From assembly GCF_016461705.1 (NCBI RefSeq), contig NZ_JAEMHW010000001.1, positions 186,001 to 250,000 of the forward strand: a stretch of 64,000 bases of DNA, in the 5' to 3' direction. Under the pieces are notes generated by a model. That model was given only the letters and a program-made list of their open reading frames with translations. It searched no databases and was not told where the DNA came from. Every line of letters starts with the position of its first letter. Within the stretch, counting starts at the first letter, position 1. Made by a program: the position numbers and the translations under genes. This document shows, in pieces, positions 43,283-52,384 of this stretch. This DNA comes from Streptococcus vicugnae. Its GTDB lineage: Bacteria; Bacillota; Bacilli; Lactobacillales; Streptococcaceae.

Positions 43283-43992
43283 AAAAACTTAAAAAATGTC
43301 TACTCTACTTTTTAGTTTGTTTAACAACTCTGCTTGTTCTAGGCCTTGGTTTTATTCGTTATAAAACCTACCAAGCGCATCAAAGTTCTATGGCAGCTGC
43401 TAAATCCGCTGAAATCACAAAAGACTATCTACTCTTTGAAAGTAAAGAAAGCGCAAAAGCAACTATTATCTTTTACCAAGGTGCTCTCGTTGAGGAAAAA
43501 GCCTACGCTAATTTAGCAAATGATTTAGCCGAATCAGGATATAATGTTTACATCTTGAAAACACCCCTAAATCTACCTGTGCTATCGAGTAAAAAAGCTT
43601 TAGCCGTCATCAAAGAAAAAAACTTAAAAAATGTCTACCTCGCTGGGCACTCACTAGGTGGCGTTGTTGCCTGCATGAACGCTGATGCAGCCAAAACAGA
43701 CGTTACTGGTTTAATTCTTCTTGCAAGCTATCCAAGTGAGAAAACAGACTTATCAAAAGACAAGCTAAAAGTTCTCTCAATCACAGCTAGCAAAGATAAA
43801 ATCCTTAAATGGAACCAGTATAACAAAGCTAAAAAGAGACTTCCGCAAGATACAAAATACGTCAATATCTCTGGAGGTAATCACAGCGAATTTGGAGATT
43901 ATGGTCACCAAGCAAAAGATGGAAAAGCAAGTATTTCTCAAAAAGAACAAGAAAAAGAAATTGCTACAGCTATTTCAAGCTTTATTAATTAA
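43279..43992 (+). CDS. Membrane-anchored alpha/beta hydrolase
   Basis: 237 aa. An N-terminal TM anchor (CLLYFLVCLTTLLVLGLGF, residues about 7-25) is followed by an extracellular alpha/beta-hydrolase domain: the oxyanion region IIFYQGALVEEKAY (about 63-76), nucleophile elbow AGHSLGGVVAC with Ser at about 125, ILLASYPSEKTD, and the catalytic His in SGGNHSEFGDYGHQ near the C-terminus. Family DUF/abhydrolase_5 with unknown substrate, perhaps a wall or membrane ester. Overlaps the MBL gene by 4 nt. Confidence 0.85.
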   Translation: MKKLKKCLLYFLVCLTTLLVLGLGFIRYKTYQAHQSSMAAAKSAEITKDYLLFESKESAKATIIFYQGALVEEKAYANLANDLAESGYNVYILKTPLNLPVLSSKKALAVIKEKNLKNVYLAGHSLGGVVACMNADAAKTDVTGLILLASYPSEKTDLSKDKLKVLSITASKDKILKWNQYNKAKKRLPQDTKYVNISGGNHSEFGDYGHQAKDGKASISQKEQEKEIATAISSFIN

Positions 43993-44027
43993 AAAACAAC
44001 TTCTGAAAGTCAGAAGTTGTTTTTCTA
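43993..44027. terminator. Bidirectional terminator between the hydrolase pair and ftsX
   Basis: AACAACTTCTGA/TCAGAAGTTGTT stem with AAG loop and A/T tails on both sides. Confidence 0.9.
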
Positions 44028-44029
44028 TG

Positions 44030-44959
44030 TTAAATTTTAAGATAACGTCTCATTGAAATAACTGAACCAAGAGATCCAATAAGAATACCAACTAAGAACA
44101 TACCACCAATAATCATTGGAAGGAATGAATCAGCAGGGTACAATGTTAAACCTTGTACTTCAAATTGTGGATTAACTGATGCATAAACAGCTTTGTAAGC
44201 AAAGTAGATAACAATTGATGGTACAATTGCTCCAAGTAATCCTACCCAAGCACCTTCAAAGAAGAATGGGCCACGGATATAAGAATTTTTAGCACCAACC
44301 AAACGCATAATTTCAATGTCACGATGACGAGACATAATTGTCATGCGGATTGTATTTGAAATCAAGAAGATAGCTACGATAACCAAGAGAACTGTTCCGG
44401 CAAATCCCCATGTACGGATAAATTTAGACACTTTGAAAAGTTGATCCGAGTTTGATCCACCGTAATCGACAGATTCAACGCCTTCAATTTTAGAAATCTT
44501 ATTAGCTATTTTTTTAACTTTAGCAGCTGATGTTGCTTCTACAACGTAGACATCTTGCAATGGGTTTGAGTCACCATCAAACATTGCCCAATCATCACCG
44601 TAAGTTTCTTTTAATTTGGCTAATTGCTCATCTTTACTTGAGAATTTGACAGATTTAACACCAGAAAGAGCATCAATTTGGTCATAAACTTGGTGGAAAG
44701 CATCGTTTTGAACTGTTTCACCAACTTCATTTGTTTTTGTTTCTGAGTTATCAGCTGAGTTAACATCCAAGTAAACATTAATTTGGATATTTTTTTCAAT
44801 ACCTTGAGCAATTTTCTCAACATTCATCAATACAGTAGCGAAAATACCAACCAAAGTTAAAGTAATCGCAACTGAACTAACTGAAGCAATGGTCATCCAA
44901 ATGTTACGTTTCAAACTTTTAATGGATTCCCATAAGTGGCGGAAAAAGTTTCTAATCAT
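44030..44959 (-). CDS. ftsX: FtsX, division ABC-like transmembrane protein
   Basis: 309 aa from the ATG at 44959 ([19 protein letters not shown]); the longer ORF start is unsupported. Four TM segments: one at about 25-45 and three C-terminal (TVLLVIVAIFLISNTIRM; GPFFFEGAWVGLLGAIVPSIV; MIIGGMFLVGILIGSLGSV). A large extracellular loop lies between TM1 and TM2. With FtsE it controls the amidase PcsB at the septum in streptococci. It overlaps the ftsE end by 8 nt. Confidence 0.93.
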   Translation of the reverse strand: MIRNFFRHLWESIKSLKRNIWMTIASVSSVAITLTLVGIFATVLMNVEKIAQGIEKNIQINVYLDVNSADNSETKTNEVGETVQNDAFHQVYDQIDALSGVKSVKFSSKDEQLAKLKETYGDDWAMFDGDSNPLQDVYVVEATSAAKVKKIANKISKIEGVESVDYGGSNSDQLFKVSKFIRTWGFAGTVLLVIVAIFLISNTIRMTIMSRHRDIEIMRLVGAKNSYIRGPFFFEGAWVGLLGAIVPSIVIYFAYKAVYASVNPQFEVQGLTLYPADSFLPMIIGGMFLVGILIGSLGSVISMRRYLKI

Positions 44960-45644
44960 TATATCCGTATTCTCCTTCCTCTTCATCGCGAACAATACGT
45001 CCTTCTTCGATAGCGATAACGCGATGGCGAAGATTATCAACGATTTGTTTATTGTGAGTTGCCATTAGAACTGTTGTCCCTTGAAGGTTAATACGTTCTA
45101 ACAATTGCATGATTTCCCAAGAAATTTCTGGGTCAAGGTTACCAGTTGGTTCGTCAGCAATCAAAACCTTTGGATTATTGACGATTGCACGCGCAATTGC
45201 CACACGTTGTTGTTCACCACCAGATAGTTGATCTGGGAATGAACGCATTTTATGTTTAAGGCCAACTAATTCAAGAACTTCTGGAACACGTTTTTTGATT
45301 TCACGTGGTTTTTCACCAATAACTTGCATTGCATAGGCAACATTTTCAAAAACTGTCTTTTTAGGAAGAAGTTTGTAGTCTTGGAAGACAACCCCAATGC
45401 TACGGCGCAAAATTGGAATTTGACGTTTTTTCATTTTTGTAAGGTTAAATTCCCCGACTTTAAGTGTCCCAGCAGACACTTTTTCTTCGCGGTAAAGCAA
45501 TTTAATGAAACTTGATTTACCGGCACCAGAAGGACCAACAATATAAACAAATTCACCTGGGTTGACAGACACATTAATGTCTCTCAAAGCAGTTGTTGAG
45601 CGGTGATACTTTTTAGTTACACCTTTCATTTCAATTAATGCCAT
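44952..45644 (-). CDS. ftsE: FtsE, division ATP-binding protein
   Basis: 230 aa. ABC ATPase with Walker [11 protein letters not shown] (about 37-46), Q-loop FQDYKLLP, signature [14 protein letters not shown] (about 139-152), Walker [14 protein letters not shown] and the H-loop MATHNKQ. Works with FtsX to activate PcsB during division. Operon order prfB-ftsE-ftsX is conserved in streptococci. SD AAGGAAA before ATG. Confidence 0.96.
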   Translation of the reverse strand: MALIEMKGVTKKYHRSTTALRDINVSVNPGEFVYIVGPSGAGKSSFIKLLYREEKVSAGTLKVGEFNLTKMKKRQIPILRRSIGVVFQDYKLLPKKTVFENVAYAMQVIGEKPREIKKRVPEVLELVGLKHKMRSFPDQLSGGEQQRVAIARAIVNNPKVLIADEPTGNLDPEISWEIMQLLERINLQGTTVLMATHNKQIVDNLRHRVIAIEEGRIVRDEEEGEYGYND

Positions 45645-45691
45645 TTGTATTTTCCTTTACGATTTTGTTATCCTAAAATTTTACTTTCGAG

Positions 45692-46787
45692 TTAATCAAT
45701 ACGCCATTTCAAGAAAGCGTCGATGAAGCCGTCAATGTCACCATCCATGACTTTATCAACTTGAGCAACTTCATATCCTGTACGGTGGTCTTTAACCATT
45801 GTATATGGAGTGAAGACGTATGAGCGGATTTGGCTTCCCCAAGTAATTTCTTTTTTATCACCTTTAAGAGCATCCACTTCTTGCGCTTTTTTCTCTTGTT
45901 CTAATTGATAAAGTTTTGCTTGCAACATTTTCATTGCGCGATCACGGTTACCGTATTGCGTACGGTCAACTGTAGATGCAACAACAATACCTGTTGGAAT
46001 GTGAGTCAAACGGACACCGGTTGAAACCTTGTTGACGTTTTGTCCACCAGCACCACCTGAACGGAAAGTATCCATCTTGATATCATCATCACGAATTTCA
46101 ACTTCAATCGTATCATCCAATTCTGGCATTACTTCGACAGAAGAAAATGATGTGTGACGACGTTTAGCTGAATCAAATGGTGAAATACGAACCAAACGGT
46201 GAACCCCCATTTCAGATTTCAAAAGTCCATAAGCATTTGGACCTTCAAAAGAAAGAGTTACTGATTTAATTCCAGCTTCATCACCAGCCTGATAGTCAAG
46301 GGTTTCAACTTTAAAGCCTTTGGCATTTCCATAACGAGTGTACATACGGAAAAGCATATCAGCCCAGTCTTGAGCTTCAGTACCACCTGATCCTGGGTGA
46401 ATTTCCAAGATGGCGTTGTTACGGTCATAAGGTTCTGATAATAGAAGAGTCATTTCATAACCTGTCATGATTTTATCAAGTTTTTCAAGACTTTCTTCTA
46501 AATCTGCTTGAACAGAATCATCTTCATCTAACATTTCCAAATAAAGCTCTGTTTCATCAGAAAGTTCTTGCATTTGGTTAAATGTTTCGTAGGTTTGTTT
46601 CAAACCATTTAGTTCTTGAGATGTTTTCTGCGCTGCAATATTATCGTTCCAAAAATCTGGCTCAGTCATTTTGTTTTCAAGAAGTGCAATGTCTTCTTCC
46701 AAACGATCTAAGTCAAAGAGACCTCCTGAAGCTAGTCAACTTCTCTTGATTTTCTACTATTTTTTGGCGGATTTCAGCCACTTCCAT
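45692..46787 (-). CDS. prfB: Peptide chain release factor 2, with programmed +1 frameshift
   Basis: 364 aa after the shift. The reading starts at ATG 46787 ([17 protein letters not shown]), runs 24 codons to CTT, meets TGA at 46715-46713, and continues in the +1 frame at GAC (46714). The classical signals are present: an internal SD-like AGGAGG 4 nt upstream and the slippery CTT TGA C. RF2 controls its own synthesis: low RF2 lets ribosomes pause at TGA and slip. Functional motifs: SPFDSAKR (tripeptide anticodon) and [12 protein letters not shown] with the GGQ loop. It recognises UGA and UAA. The downstream frame alone appears as a 336-aa ORF (45692-46702). Confidence 0.97.
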
Positions 46788-47024
46788 GAGATAACTCCTT
46801 TATTTAAGATATTAAGTTCGTTAAACGAGCAAAGCAATTGCACATTTTACAAGACTCACTGATTAAATCTACAAAGGGCTAAACTTAACATCTTCTAAGC
46901 CTCTATAGATTTTCTCTACTGCCTTCTTATTTTAACATAAAGCCTATAAAATTGCTATTCGATACCATTAGTAGCAAATAGCTTTCATAGCCTATTGTTG
47001 ATTCAATACGTTAACAGTATCACC

Positions 47025-47672
47025 CTAAGCTTCTTTTTCAATGACAAACGATGCTTCTGTTAAATTATCAACTAAAAGACTTGCCTGAGACTGATCAATA
47101 CCAAACACTTTATCACGGATAGCAATCACTCTAACACCTGCTGCTACACCAGCCTGAATTCCTTTTTGACTATCTTCAATGATAACAATGTTTTCTTTAT
47201 CGAATCCTAATTTCGCACAAGCAGCGTTGTAAATCGCTGGATTTGGTTTTCCTTCTTTGAAGTCATCACCTGTTAAAATATAAGTGAAAAACTCAATCAA
47301 ACCACATTTTGTCAAAGCTCGTTCAACATCTTCTCGCACTGTATTTGAAGCAAGCGCTAAAACATATCCCTTAGCTTTTAAATCAGCTAGGACTGTTTTA
47401 GCATCTGAAAAAACTAACTGACTATAATCTGGTCGATGAACATTCTTATAAGCTGTATATTCTGCTTCTAAAGCTTTGGTATCGTAGTCTGAAATCTTGT
47501 CCCCAAGAATTTTTTCCCAGAATTGATCCATACGCCCACCTACGAAAAATTTTGGTGGCAAATGTTTAATCGAAATATCTTTACTTCCTAGAAATGCTTC
47601 TCTACGTTCAAAATAAAAATTCTCAGTGTTAAATAAAACACCATCCATATCAAATATAACTGCTTTAATCAT
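47025..47672 (-). CDS. HAD phosphatase, beta-phosphoglucomutase-like
   Basis: 215 aa. HAD motif I IFDMDGVLFNTE (residues about 6-17) with both aspartates, helical cap, motif II LASNTVRED, motif III Lys in EGKPNPAIY and motif IV IIEDSQKGIQAG. This is the subfamily of sugar-phosphate phosphatases/beta-PGM. Substrate unknown. Preceded by SD GGGGAGG. The short gap upstream to prfB (46788-47024) holds nothing recognisable. Confidence 0.88.
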   Translation of the reverse strand: MIKAVIFDMDGVLFNTENFYFERREAFLGSKDISIKHLPPKFFVGGRMDQFWEKILGDKISDYDTKALEAEYTAYKNVHRPDYSQLVFSDAKTVLADLKAKGYVLALASNTVREDVERALTKCGLIEFFTYILTGDDFKEGKPNPAIYNAACAKLGFDKENIVIIEDSQKGIQAGVAAGVRVIAIRDKVFGIDQSQASLLVDNLTEASFVIEKEA

Positions 47673-47733
47673 AAAAGCCTCCCCGAACTATTCTATCATA
47701 AAACGTTGCAAAGATTTTCAGAAAGTAAAAAAA

Positions 47734-47790
47734 GGGAGTGGGACAGAAATCGGTAATTTCAAAGAAATTCGATTTCGTCGTCCCACCCCC
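47734..47790. repeat. Intergenic inverted-repeat element
   Basis: GGGAGTGGGACAGAAATCG (47734-47752) and its near-complement ending at 47790 (CGATTTCGTCGTCCCACCCCC) form a long hairpin. A second hairpin follows at about 47798-47842 (AAGTAGGGTT/AACCCACTT arms). Such GTGGGAC hairpins occur as dispersed intergenic repeats in streptococci as I recall; no second copy is in this window. Confidence 0.6.
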
Positions 47791-47879
47791 GCAAAGTTAA
47801 GTAGGGTTGTAAAAGTTGATTTATCAACGCATTAGAACCCACTTAACCACTGCGTTTTGCATATTCTAACTACGTAAAT

Positions 47880-47912
47880 AAAGAGGTTGAGGAATTTTGT
47901 CCTAGCCTATCT
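47880..47912 (-). terminator. Terminator of the P-type ATPase gene
   Basis: AGGCTAGG/CCTCAACCT hairpin followed on the minus strand by CTTTATTT, 8 nt after the ATPase stop. Confidence 0.6.
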
Positions 47913-47919
47913 ATTTACA

Positions 47920-50601
47920 CTAAATTGCTTTTTCATCTTGTCCAAGTAAACGTTGAACAGCTTTTACAATTTCTGTAAGAACAACCATCAACAGACTTCC
48001 GATAATAACCGCTAGCCATTGTGTCACACTCAAGTGTGAAACGTGGAATAATTGGTTAAATCCAGGCACTGCGATAGTTACCATCAAAAGAAGGAAGGCA
48101 ACAGGAATTGCCCAGTTGAAGGTTCTGTTTTTAAAGACACCAACTGTAAAGATAGATTGGTAAACAGACTTAACGTTAAAGGCATGAAGCAATTGAATCA
48201 AACCAAGTGTTGCAAAGGCCATAGTTAGAGCATCTTCGTGCATCATACGATTTGAAGCATGTTCTGGGAACATCAAAGCCCAACCATAAACACCCAAGAC
48301 AAGCAATGTTTGGAAAATACCTTGATAGATAATAGCTCCCATAACCCCACCATCAAAGAAGTTTGATTTACGTCCACGAGGTTTGTGAGTCATCACACCA
48401 GGCTCAGCTGGTTCAACACCAAGAGCAATGGCTGGTAGTGTATCAGTTACCAAGTTAATCCAAAGAAGGTGAACTGGTTGAAGAACATCCCAACCAAATA
48501 GAGTTGCAAAGAAGATTGTGAAGACTTCTGCCATGTTAGCTGAAAGAAGGTATTGAATTGATTTTTGAATATTAGAGAAGACCTTACGTCCCTCTTCAAC
48601 AGCAACGATAATAGTTGCAAAGTTATCATCAGCAAGAACCATATCTGAAGCGCCTTTAGAAACTTCAGTACCAGTGATCCCCATACCAATACCGATATCA
48701 GCAGTCTTAAGTGATGGCGCATCATTAACACCGTCACCAGTCATGGCAACAACCTTACCTTCATTTTGCCAAGCTTTTACGATACGAACTTTATGTTCTG
48801 GAGATACACGTGCATAAACTGAGTATTGTTTGAAGACTTTTTGGAATTCTTCATCTGACAATTCATTAAGTTCAGCACCAGTGAAAACATGATCTTGACC
48901 ATCGTCTTCAATGATACCAAGACGTTTAGCAATAGCTTCTGCTGTATCTTGGTGGTCACCTGTAATCATGATTGGACGAATACCAGCTTCTTTAGCGACA
49001 GCAACAGCTTTAGCTGCTTCTGGACGTTCTGGGTCAATCATTCCGACAAGACCTGAGAAAATCAAATCAGATTCGACAATTTCTGATTCAAGTGTGGGCA
49101 CTTCAGAGACGTACTTGTAAGCCATCATCAAGACACGAAGAGCTTGTTTGGCAAGATCTTTATTGACTTGCAAAATAGCTTTCTTCTCATCTGCTGTAAT
49201 ATCGCGAACTTGACCATTTTCTTCGATACGAGTCACACGTTTAAGTAATTGATCTGGTGCCCCTTTGACCGCAACAAAGTATTTACCATCAGCTTCTTTA
49301 TGAATAGTTGACATCAATTTACGGTCTGAGTCAAATGGTAATTCCGCAACACGAGGTTCATTTTTTAGCACTTCACGAATATCAAAACTATGATCAAGCC
49401 CAAATTGAACAAGTGCTGTCTCAGTAGGGTCACCAATCAATTTACCATTTGGATCAATTTTTGTATCATTTGCAAAGTTCATCACACGAAGTGTGTTATT
49501 GTCTGCCGCAATTTCGCTTGCAGCGCTTTGCAATTGACCATTTGTATAAACTTTTTCAACTGTCATTTGGTTCATTGTCAATGTCCCTGTTTTATCTGAG
49601 GCAATGATTTCTGTAGAACCAAGTGTTTCAACAGCTGGCAATTTACGAACGATAGAATTACGTTTAGCAAGGGTTGTTGTTCCCATTGACAAAACAATTG
49701 TTACGATGGCTGGAAGTCCTTCTGGAATAGCAGCAACAGCAAGAGCAACGGCAACCATCAATCCATTAAGCGGAGCTTCGCCGCGGACAAAAACACCGAT
49801 AAGGAAAGTAACAGCAGCAATCCCAACGATCAAGTAAGTCAATACTTTAGACAATTGGTTAAGGCTTTGTTTAAGTGGTGTGTCTGTTTCATCGGCATTT
49901 GCAAGCATATCAGCAATTTTACCAACTTCGGTAAACATACCAGTGTTAACAACCACACCAACACCACGTCCGTAGGTAACGTTTGAGTTTTGGTAAGCCA
50001 TATTCACACGGTCACCGATACCTGCATCAGCTGGAACATCAACAGACAAATCTTTCTCAACTGGAACAGATTCCCCTGTCAAAGCTGCTTCTTCAATTTT
50101 TAATGACGCAGCTTCTAAGAGACGCATATCAGCTGGGACAACATCACCTGCTTCAAGCATGACAATATCACCAGGCACTAATTCGCGTGAGTCAATTTCC
50201 ACCACATGGCCATCACGACGAACACGCGCAATTTGACTTGACATGTCCTTAAGGGCTTCAATAGCTGCTTCTGCTTGACCTTCTTGGTAAACACCAAAAG
50301 CCGCGTTCAAGATAACAACTGCAAGAATGATTAAAGCATCTGTTAAACCGTGCATTCCTTCTGTGATAACAGATAGAGCCGCTGCAACCAACAAGATGAT
50401 AATCATCAAATCCTTGAATTGATCGATGAATTTGGCAAATAAGCCACGTTTTTCACCTTCATCAAGTTCATTGTGACCAAATTCGTCCAAGCGTTTTTGT
50501 GCTTCAGCCGTAGACAAACCTTCACGTGATGACTCTAGAGCATCCAATGTTTCATCTTTGCTCTGTGTGTAAAACAGAGCTTTACTTTGTTCTTTAGACA
50601 A
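47920..50601 (-). CDS. P-type (IIA) cation ATPase, likely Ca2+/Mn2+ exporter
   Basis: 893 aa. The start is TTG at 50601 with AGGAGG 8 nt upstream. SERCA/PMR1-like: actuator ALTGESVPVEK, TM4 AIPEGLPAIVT (ion site), phosphorylation SDKTGTLTMNQMTVE, nucleotide-binding KGAPDQLL, hinge MTGDGVNDAPSLKTADIGIGMG, and the C-terminal TM5-10 with NMAEVFTIF, NLVTDTLPAIALG. The PEGL and N(x)2D-type ion residues are those of Ca2+/Mn2+ pumps. The gene lies behind a yybP-ykoY (Mn2+) riboswitch, which in pneumococcus and Lactococcus controls similar exporters (MgtA/YoaB as I recall), so export of Mn2+ and/or Ca2+ is the best guess. Confidence 0.9.
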   Translation of the reverse strand: MSKEQSKALFYTQSKDETLDALESSREGLSTAEAQKRLDEFGHNELDEGEKRGLFAKFIDQFKDLMIIILLVAAALSVITEGMHGLTDALIILAVVILNAAFGVYQEGQAEAAIEALKDMSSQIARVRRDGHVVEIDSRELVPGDIVMLEAGDVVPADMRLLEAASLKIEEAALTGESVPVEKDLSVDVPADAGIGDRVNMAYQNSNVTYGRGVGVVVNTGMFTEVGKIADMLANADETDTPLKQSLNQLSKVLTYLIVGIAAVTFLIGVFVRGEAPLNGLMVAVALAVAAIPEGLPAIVTIVLSMGTTTLAKRNSIVRKLPAVETLGSTEIIASDKTGTLTMNQMTVEKVYTNGQLQSAASEIAADNNTLRVMNFANDTKIDPNGKLIGDPTETALVQFGLDHSFDIREVLKNEPRVAELPFDSDRKLMSTIHKEADGKYFVAVKGAPDQLLKRVTRIEENGQVRDITADEKKAILQVNKDLAKQALRVLMMAYKYVSEVPTLESEIVESDLIFSGLVGMIDPERPEAAKAVAVAKEAGIRPIMITGDHQDTAEAIAKRLGIIEDDGQDHVFTGAELNELSDEEFQKVFKQYSVYARVSPEHKVRIVKAWQNEGKVVAMTGDGVNDAPSLKTADIGIGMGITGTEVSKGASDMVLADDNFATIIVAVEEGRKVFSNIQKSIQYLLSANMAEVFTIFFATLFGWDVLQPVHLLWINLVTDTLPAIALGVEPAEPGVMTHKPRGRKSNFFDGGVMGAIIYQGIFQTLLVLGVYGWALMFPEHASNRMMHEDALTMAFATLGLIQLLHAFNVKSVYQSIFTVGVFKNRTFNWAIPVAFLLLMVTIAVPGFNQLFHVSHLSVTQWLAVIIGSLLMVVLTEIVKAVQRLLGQDEKAI

Positions 50602-50615
50602 AATAGCTTCCTCCT

Positions 50616-50664
50616 ATGGTCTCCTCTATAGAAAAAGAGACCTGTTTTTTTAAAACAAGTCTCG
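50616..50664 (-). terminator. Riboswitch terminator before the ATPase
   Basis: GAGACTTGTTTT/AAAACAGGTCTC stem with a T tail on the minus strand. Its left arm overlaps the 3' side of the riboswitch P1, as needed for ligand-dependent antitermination. Confidence 0.8.
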
Positions 50665-50868
50665 CTGTTTAAGATTATGCCGGAAATCAGTGATTTCGTA
50701 ATGACGACATAAACGCGATTTTTCAGCCGCAAATGCGCGCTGAGCTTTTATCATTAATTTCACTCATCCTAAGTACTACAGCTATAGAATGGACTAAAAT
50801 CCATCAAAGCAAGGCACTGATAAAGAAAGCAAAAATAAATGTAAAAATCGCCTGCTACTCCCTTGAAT
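50645..50868 (-). promoter_or_regulatory. yybP-ykoY (Mn2+) riboswitch
   Basis: On the minus strand the leader contains the conserved L1 CAAGGGAGTAGC (about 50864-50853) and the second metal-binding side CATTACGAAATC with TTCCGGCA (about 50704-50678), and it closes with AGCGAGACTTG, which pairs with CAAG at the start (P1). These are the family's hallmark segments. An intervening arm (50706-50850) is unusually long. The promoter lies just upstream and a terminator overlaps the 3' strand. The 351-base gap to the next gene is filled by this leader and its promoter. Confidence 0.85.
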
Positions 50869-50876
50869 ACAGAGTA

Positions 50877-50905
50877 ATCATATCAATTTTCAAATCGTTT
50901 GTCAA
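50877..50905 (-). promoter_or_regulatory. Promoter of the riboswitch-ATPase unit
   Basis: Minus strand TTGACA (50905-50900), 17-bp spacer, TATGAT (50882-50877): near-consensus sigma-A promoter. Confidence 0.85.
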
Positions 50906-50952
50906 CTAAACACATGAGTCTCAAGGCTTGATATATCAAGCTTTGGTTAGGC

Positions 50953-51339
50953 TTACAACCATTTGATTTCTAGCTGATAATTAGCAAAAACACTATCGCC
51001 TTCAAGTTGTTTCAATTGATAATGAATTTTAAGATTTTGTTGGTCAACATCCAACTCATAGACACTGGTTTGTGTTTGTAAATGTTGCAAACCAACTGGG
51101 GTAGGAATGGCAACCAAAGCTGGATTTTCACGATGAAATCTCATGATTGATTTTGGCTTTGAAAAACGTGTCATAATCAACTCTTGGTCATTGCATTTTA
51201 GCATAACCGTTTCTTTTTCTTCATTGGTATAAGTCAGGTAAATATGACCATTTTTTTCTGTTAATTTGACTGGGTATGATTGCTCAACTAACTCAACTTG
51301 TCCATCTAAATCAATTTTATTCTTAATATGAAGTTTCAT
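50953..51339 (-). CDS. DUF1934 (YwiB-like) beta-barrel protein
   Basis: 128 aa. The DUF1934 lipocalin-like fold is suggested by length and pattern: MKLHIKNKIDLDGQVELVEQ, GHIYLTYTNEEKETVMLKC, LIMTRFSKPKSIMRFHREN and the closing YELDVDQQNLKIHYQLKQL. Function is unknown; the protein is widespread in Firmicutes. SD AGGAAGAAG before the ATG. It lies upstream of the ATPase promoter on the same strand, and no clear terminator separates them. Confidence 0.8.
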   Translation of the reverse strand: MKLHIKNKIDLDGQVELVEQSYPVKLTEKNGHIYLTYTNEEKETVMLKCNDQELIMTRFSKPKSIMRFHRENPALVAIPTPVGLQHLQTQTSVYELDVDQQNLKIHYQLKQLEGDSVFANYQLEIKWL

Positions 51340-51410
51340 TTAATGTAAGCTTCTTCCTTTCTCTAAAATTATACCAATTCTTTCCTCGTAAAGCCAATAA
51401 TAACGCTGTT

Positions 51411-52289
51411 TTAACGCTTAATAGCAGATGAACGAAGCAAACTTGTTCCTGTAAAGATAGCAATGAAAATAATAAGAACTTTAAAATTATTAATATCAAG
51501 CTGACTGAGGAAAAACGCCGCAGTCAGTACCCCAAAAGAACCACCAATAATAATTCCAAGAACACCCGGCCAATTCACACGTCCCGATTTAATAAAATCT
51601 GTTGTACTTGCTGACATGATAACTGCTGCGTCAAGCATCATCACTGGAAGGGCAATCGACGGATTAATTCCAAGCATTGAAAAGAAAATCAACTCAGGGG
51701 CGTAATTGCCAAGTCCCATAGTCATTAAAATTCCAATCGTGAAATTAAAAGCAATTCCAAGTACAAGCCAGACACCGTGAAGGCCATGAACACCATCACT
51801 CATACCAGCTCCTGGATTAACAATCATACGATAAACCATAATAATGGCAGCAACAATCAACAAAGTTCCGAGCACTCTTTGAACACGGCGCGTATCCCAA
51901 TTTTTTGTGATTCGTGTACCAACAAAAGCTCCTGCAAATGAGGCTGTAGCCATTGTCAGTAAAGTTGGCAACTCTACCTTAACAATCGTGATAAAGCAAA
52001 GCGCCTCAATCAATACCGGAATAACGTGTGCTGTCGATAAGGTTGCAGGTATCTGCTTGTCATCCTTAATTAACTTTGTCGCTTTAAAAAGGGCTGTGCT
52101 TGTAGCAAAAGTCCCAATTCCTAATGTATCTAATAAATCTGTCAAGTAACCAATCCATAGTCCTGTCCAGAATTTTTCCTTTAAATTAATCTTATTTTTT
52201 TTGGCATGATAAAAGATATTTCCCAAAACCCAAACGATTAGGAATACCAAAAAAAGTTGGATTAAACGTAAAATAAGTTCATTTGTCAT
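51411..52289 (-). CDS. TSUP (TauE/SafE) family membrane permease
   Basis: 292 aa from the ATG at 52289 (MTNELILRLIQLF; SD GGAG 3 nt upstream; other ATGs at 52298 and 52328 are possible). Seven to eight TM segments and two TauE/SafE half-repeats: GLWIGYLTDLLDTLGIGTFATS (described) in the first, and LMTMGLGNYAPELIFFSMLGINPSIALPVMMLDAAVIMS-like pattern in the second. TSUP proteins move sulfur-containing or other organic anions by a largely unproven mechanism. The gene is divergent from the HD-domain gene, 95 nt apart. Confidence 0.85.
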   Translation of the reverse strand: MTNELILRLIQLFLVFLIVWVLGNIFYHAKKNKINLKEKFWTGLWIGYLTDLLDTLGIGTFATSTALFKATKLIKDDKQIPATLSTAHVIPVLIEALCFITIVKVELPTLLTMATASFAGAFVGTRITKNWDTRRVQRVLGTLLIVAAIIMVYRMIVNPGAGMSDGVHGLHGVWLVLGIAFNFTIGILMTMGLGNYAPELIFFSMLGINPSIALPVMMLDAAVIMSASTTDFIKSGRVNWPGVLGIIIGGSFGVLTAAFFLSQLDINNFKVLIIFIAIFTGTSLLRSSAIKR

Positions 52290-52372
52290 AAGCTCCATTA
52301 TAAGCAATTTTTTAACTTTCGTAAACATAAACCTTTTAAGAGTTAAGCCAATATTATTTTTGGCATTTTTGT

Positions 52373-52378
52373 TATAAT
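52373..52378 (+). promoter_or_regulatory. Extended -10 six nt from the HD-domain gene start (leaderless)
   Basis: TGTTATAAT (hexamer 52373-52378) is followed by 6 nt and then the ATG at 52385, so the +1 base should be the A of ATG. No SD. Confidence 0.6.
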
Positions 52379-52384
52379 GAAACT

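Noticed and set aside
46690..46790. prfB as a broken gene
   Set aside because: The in-frame TGA with AGGAGG and CTT TGA C is the well-known programmed frameshift of release factor 2.
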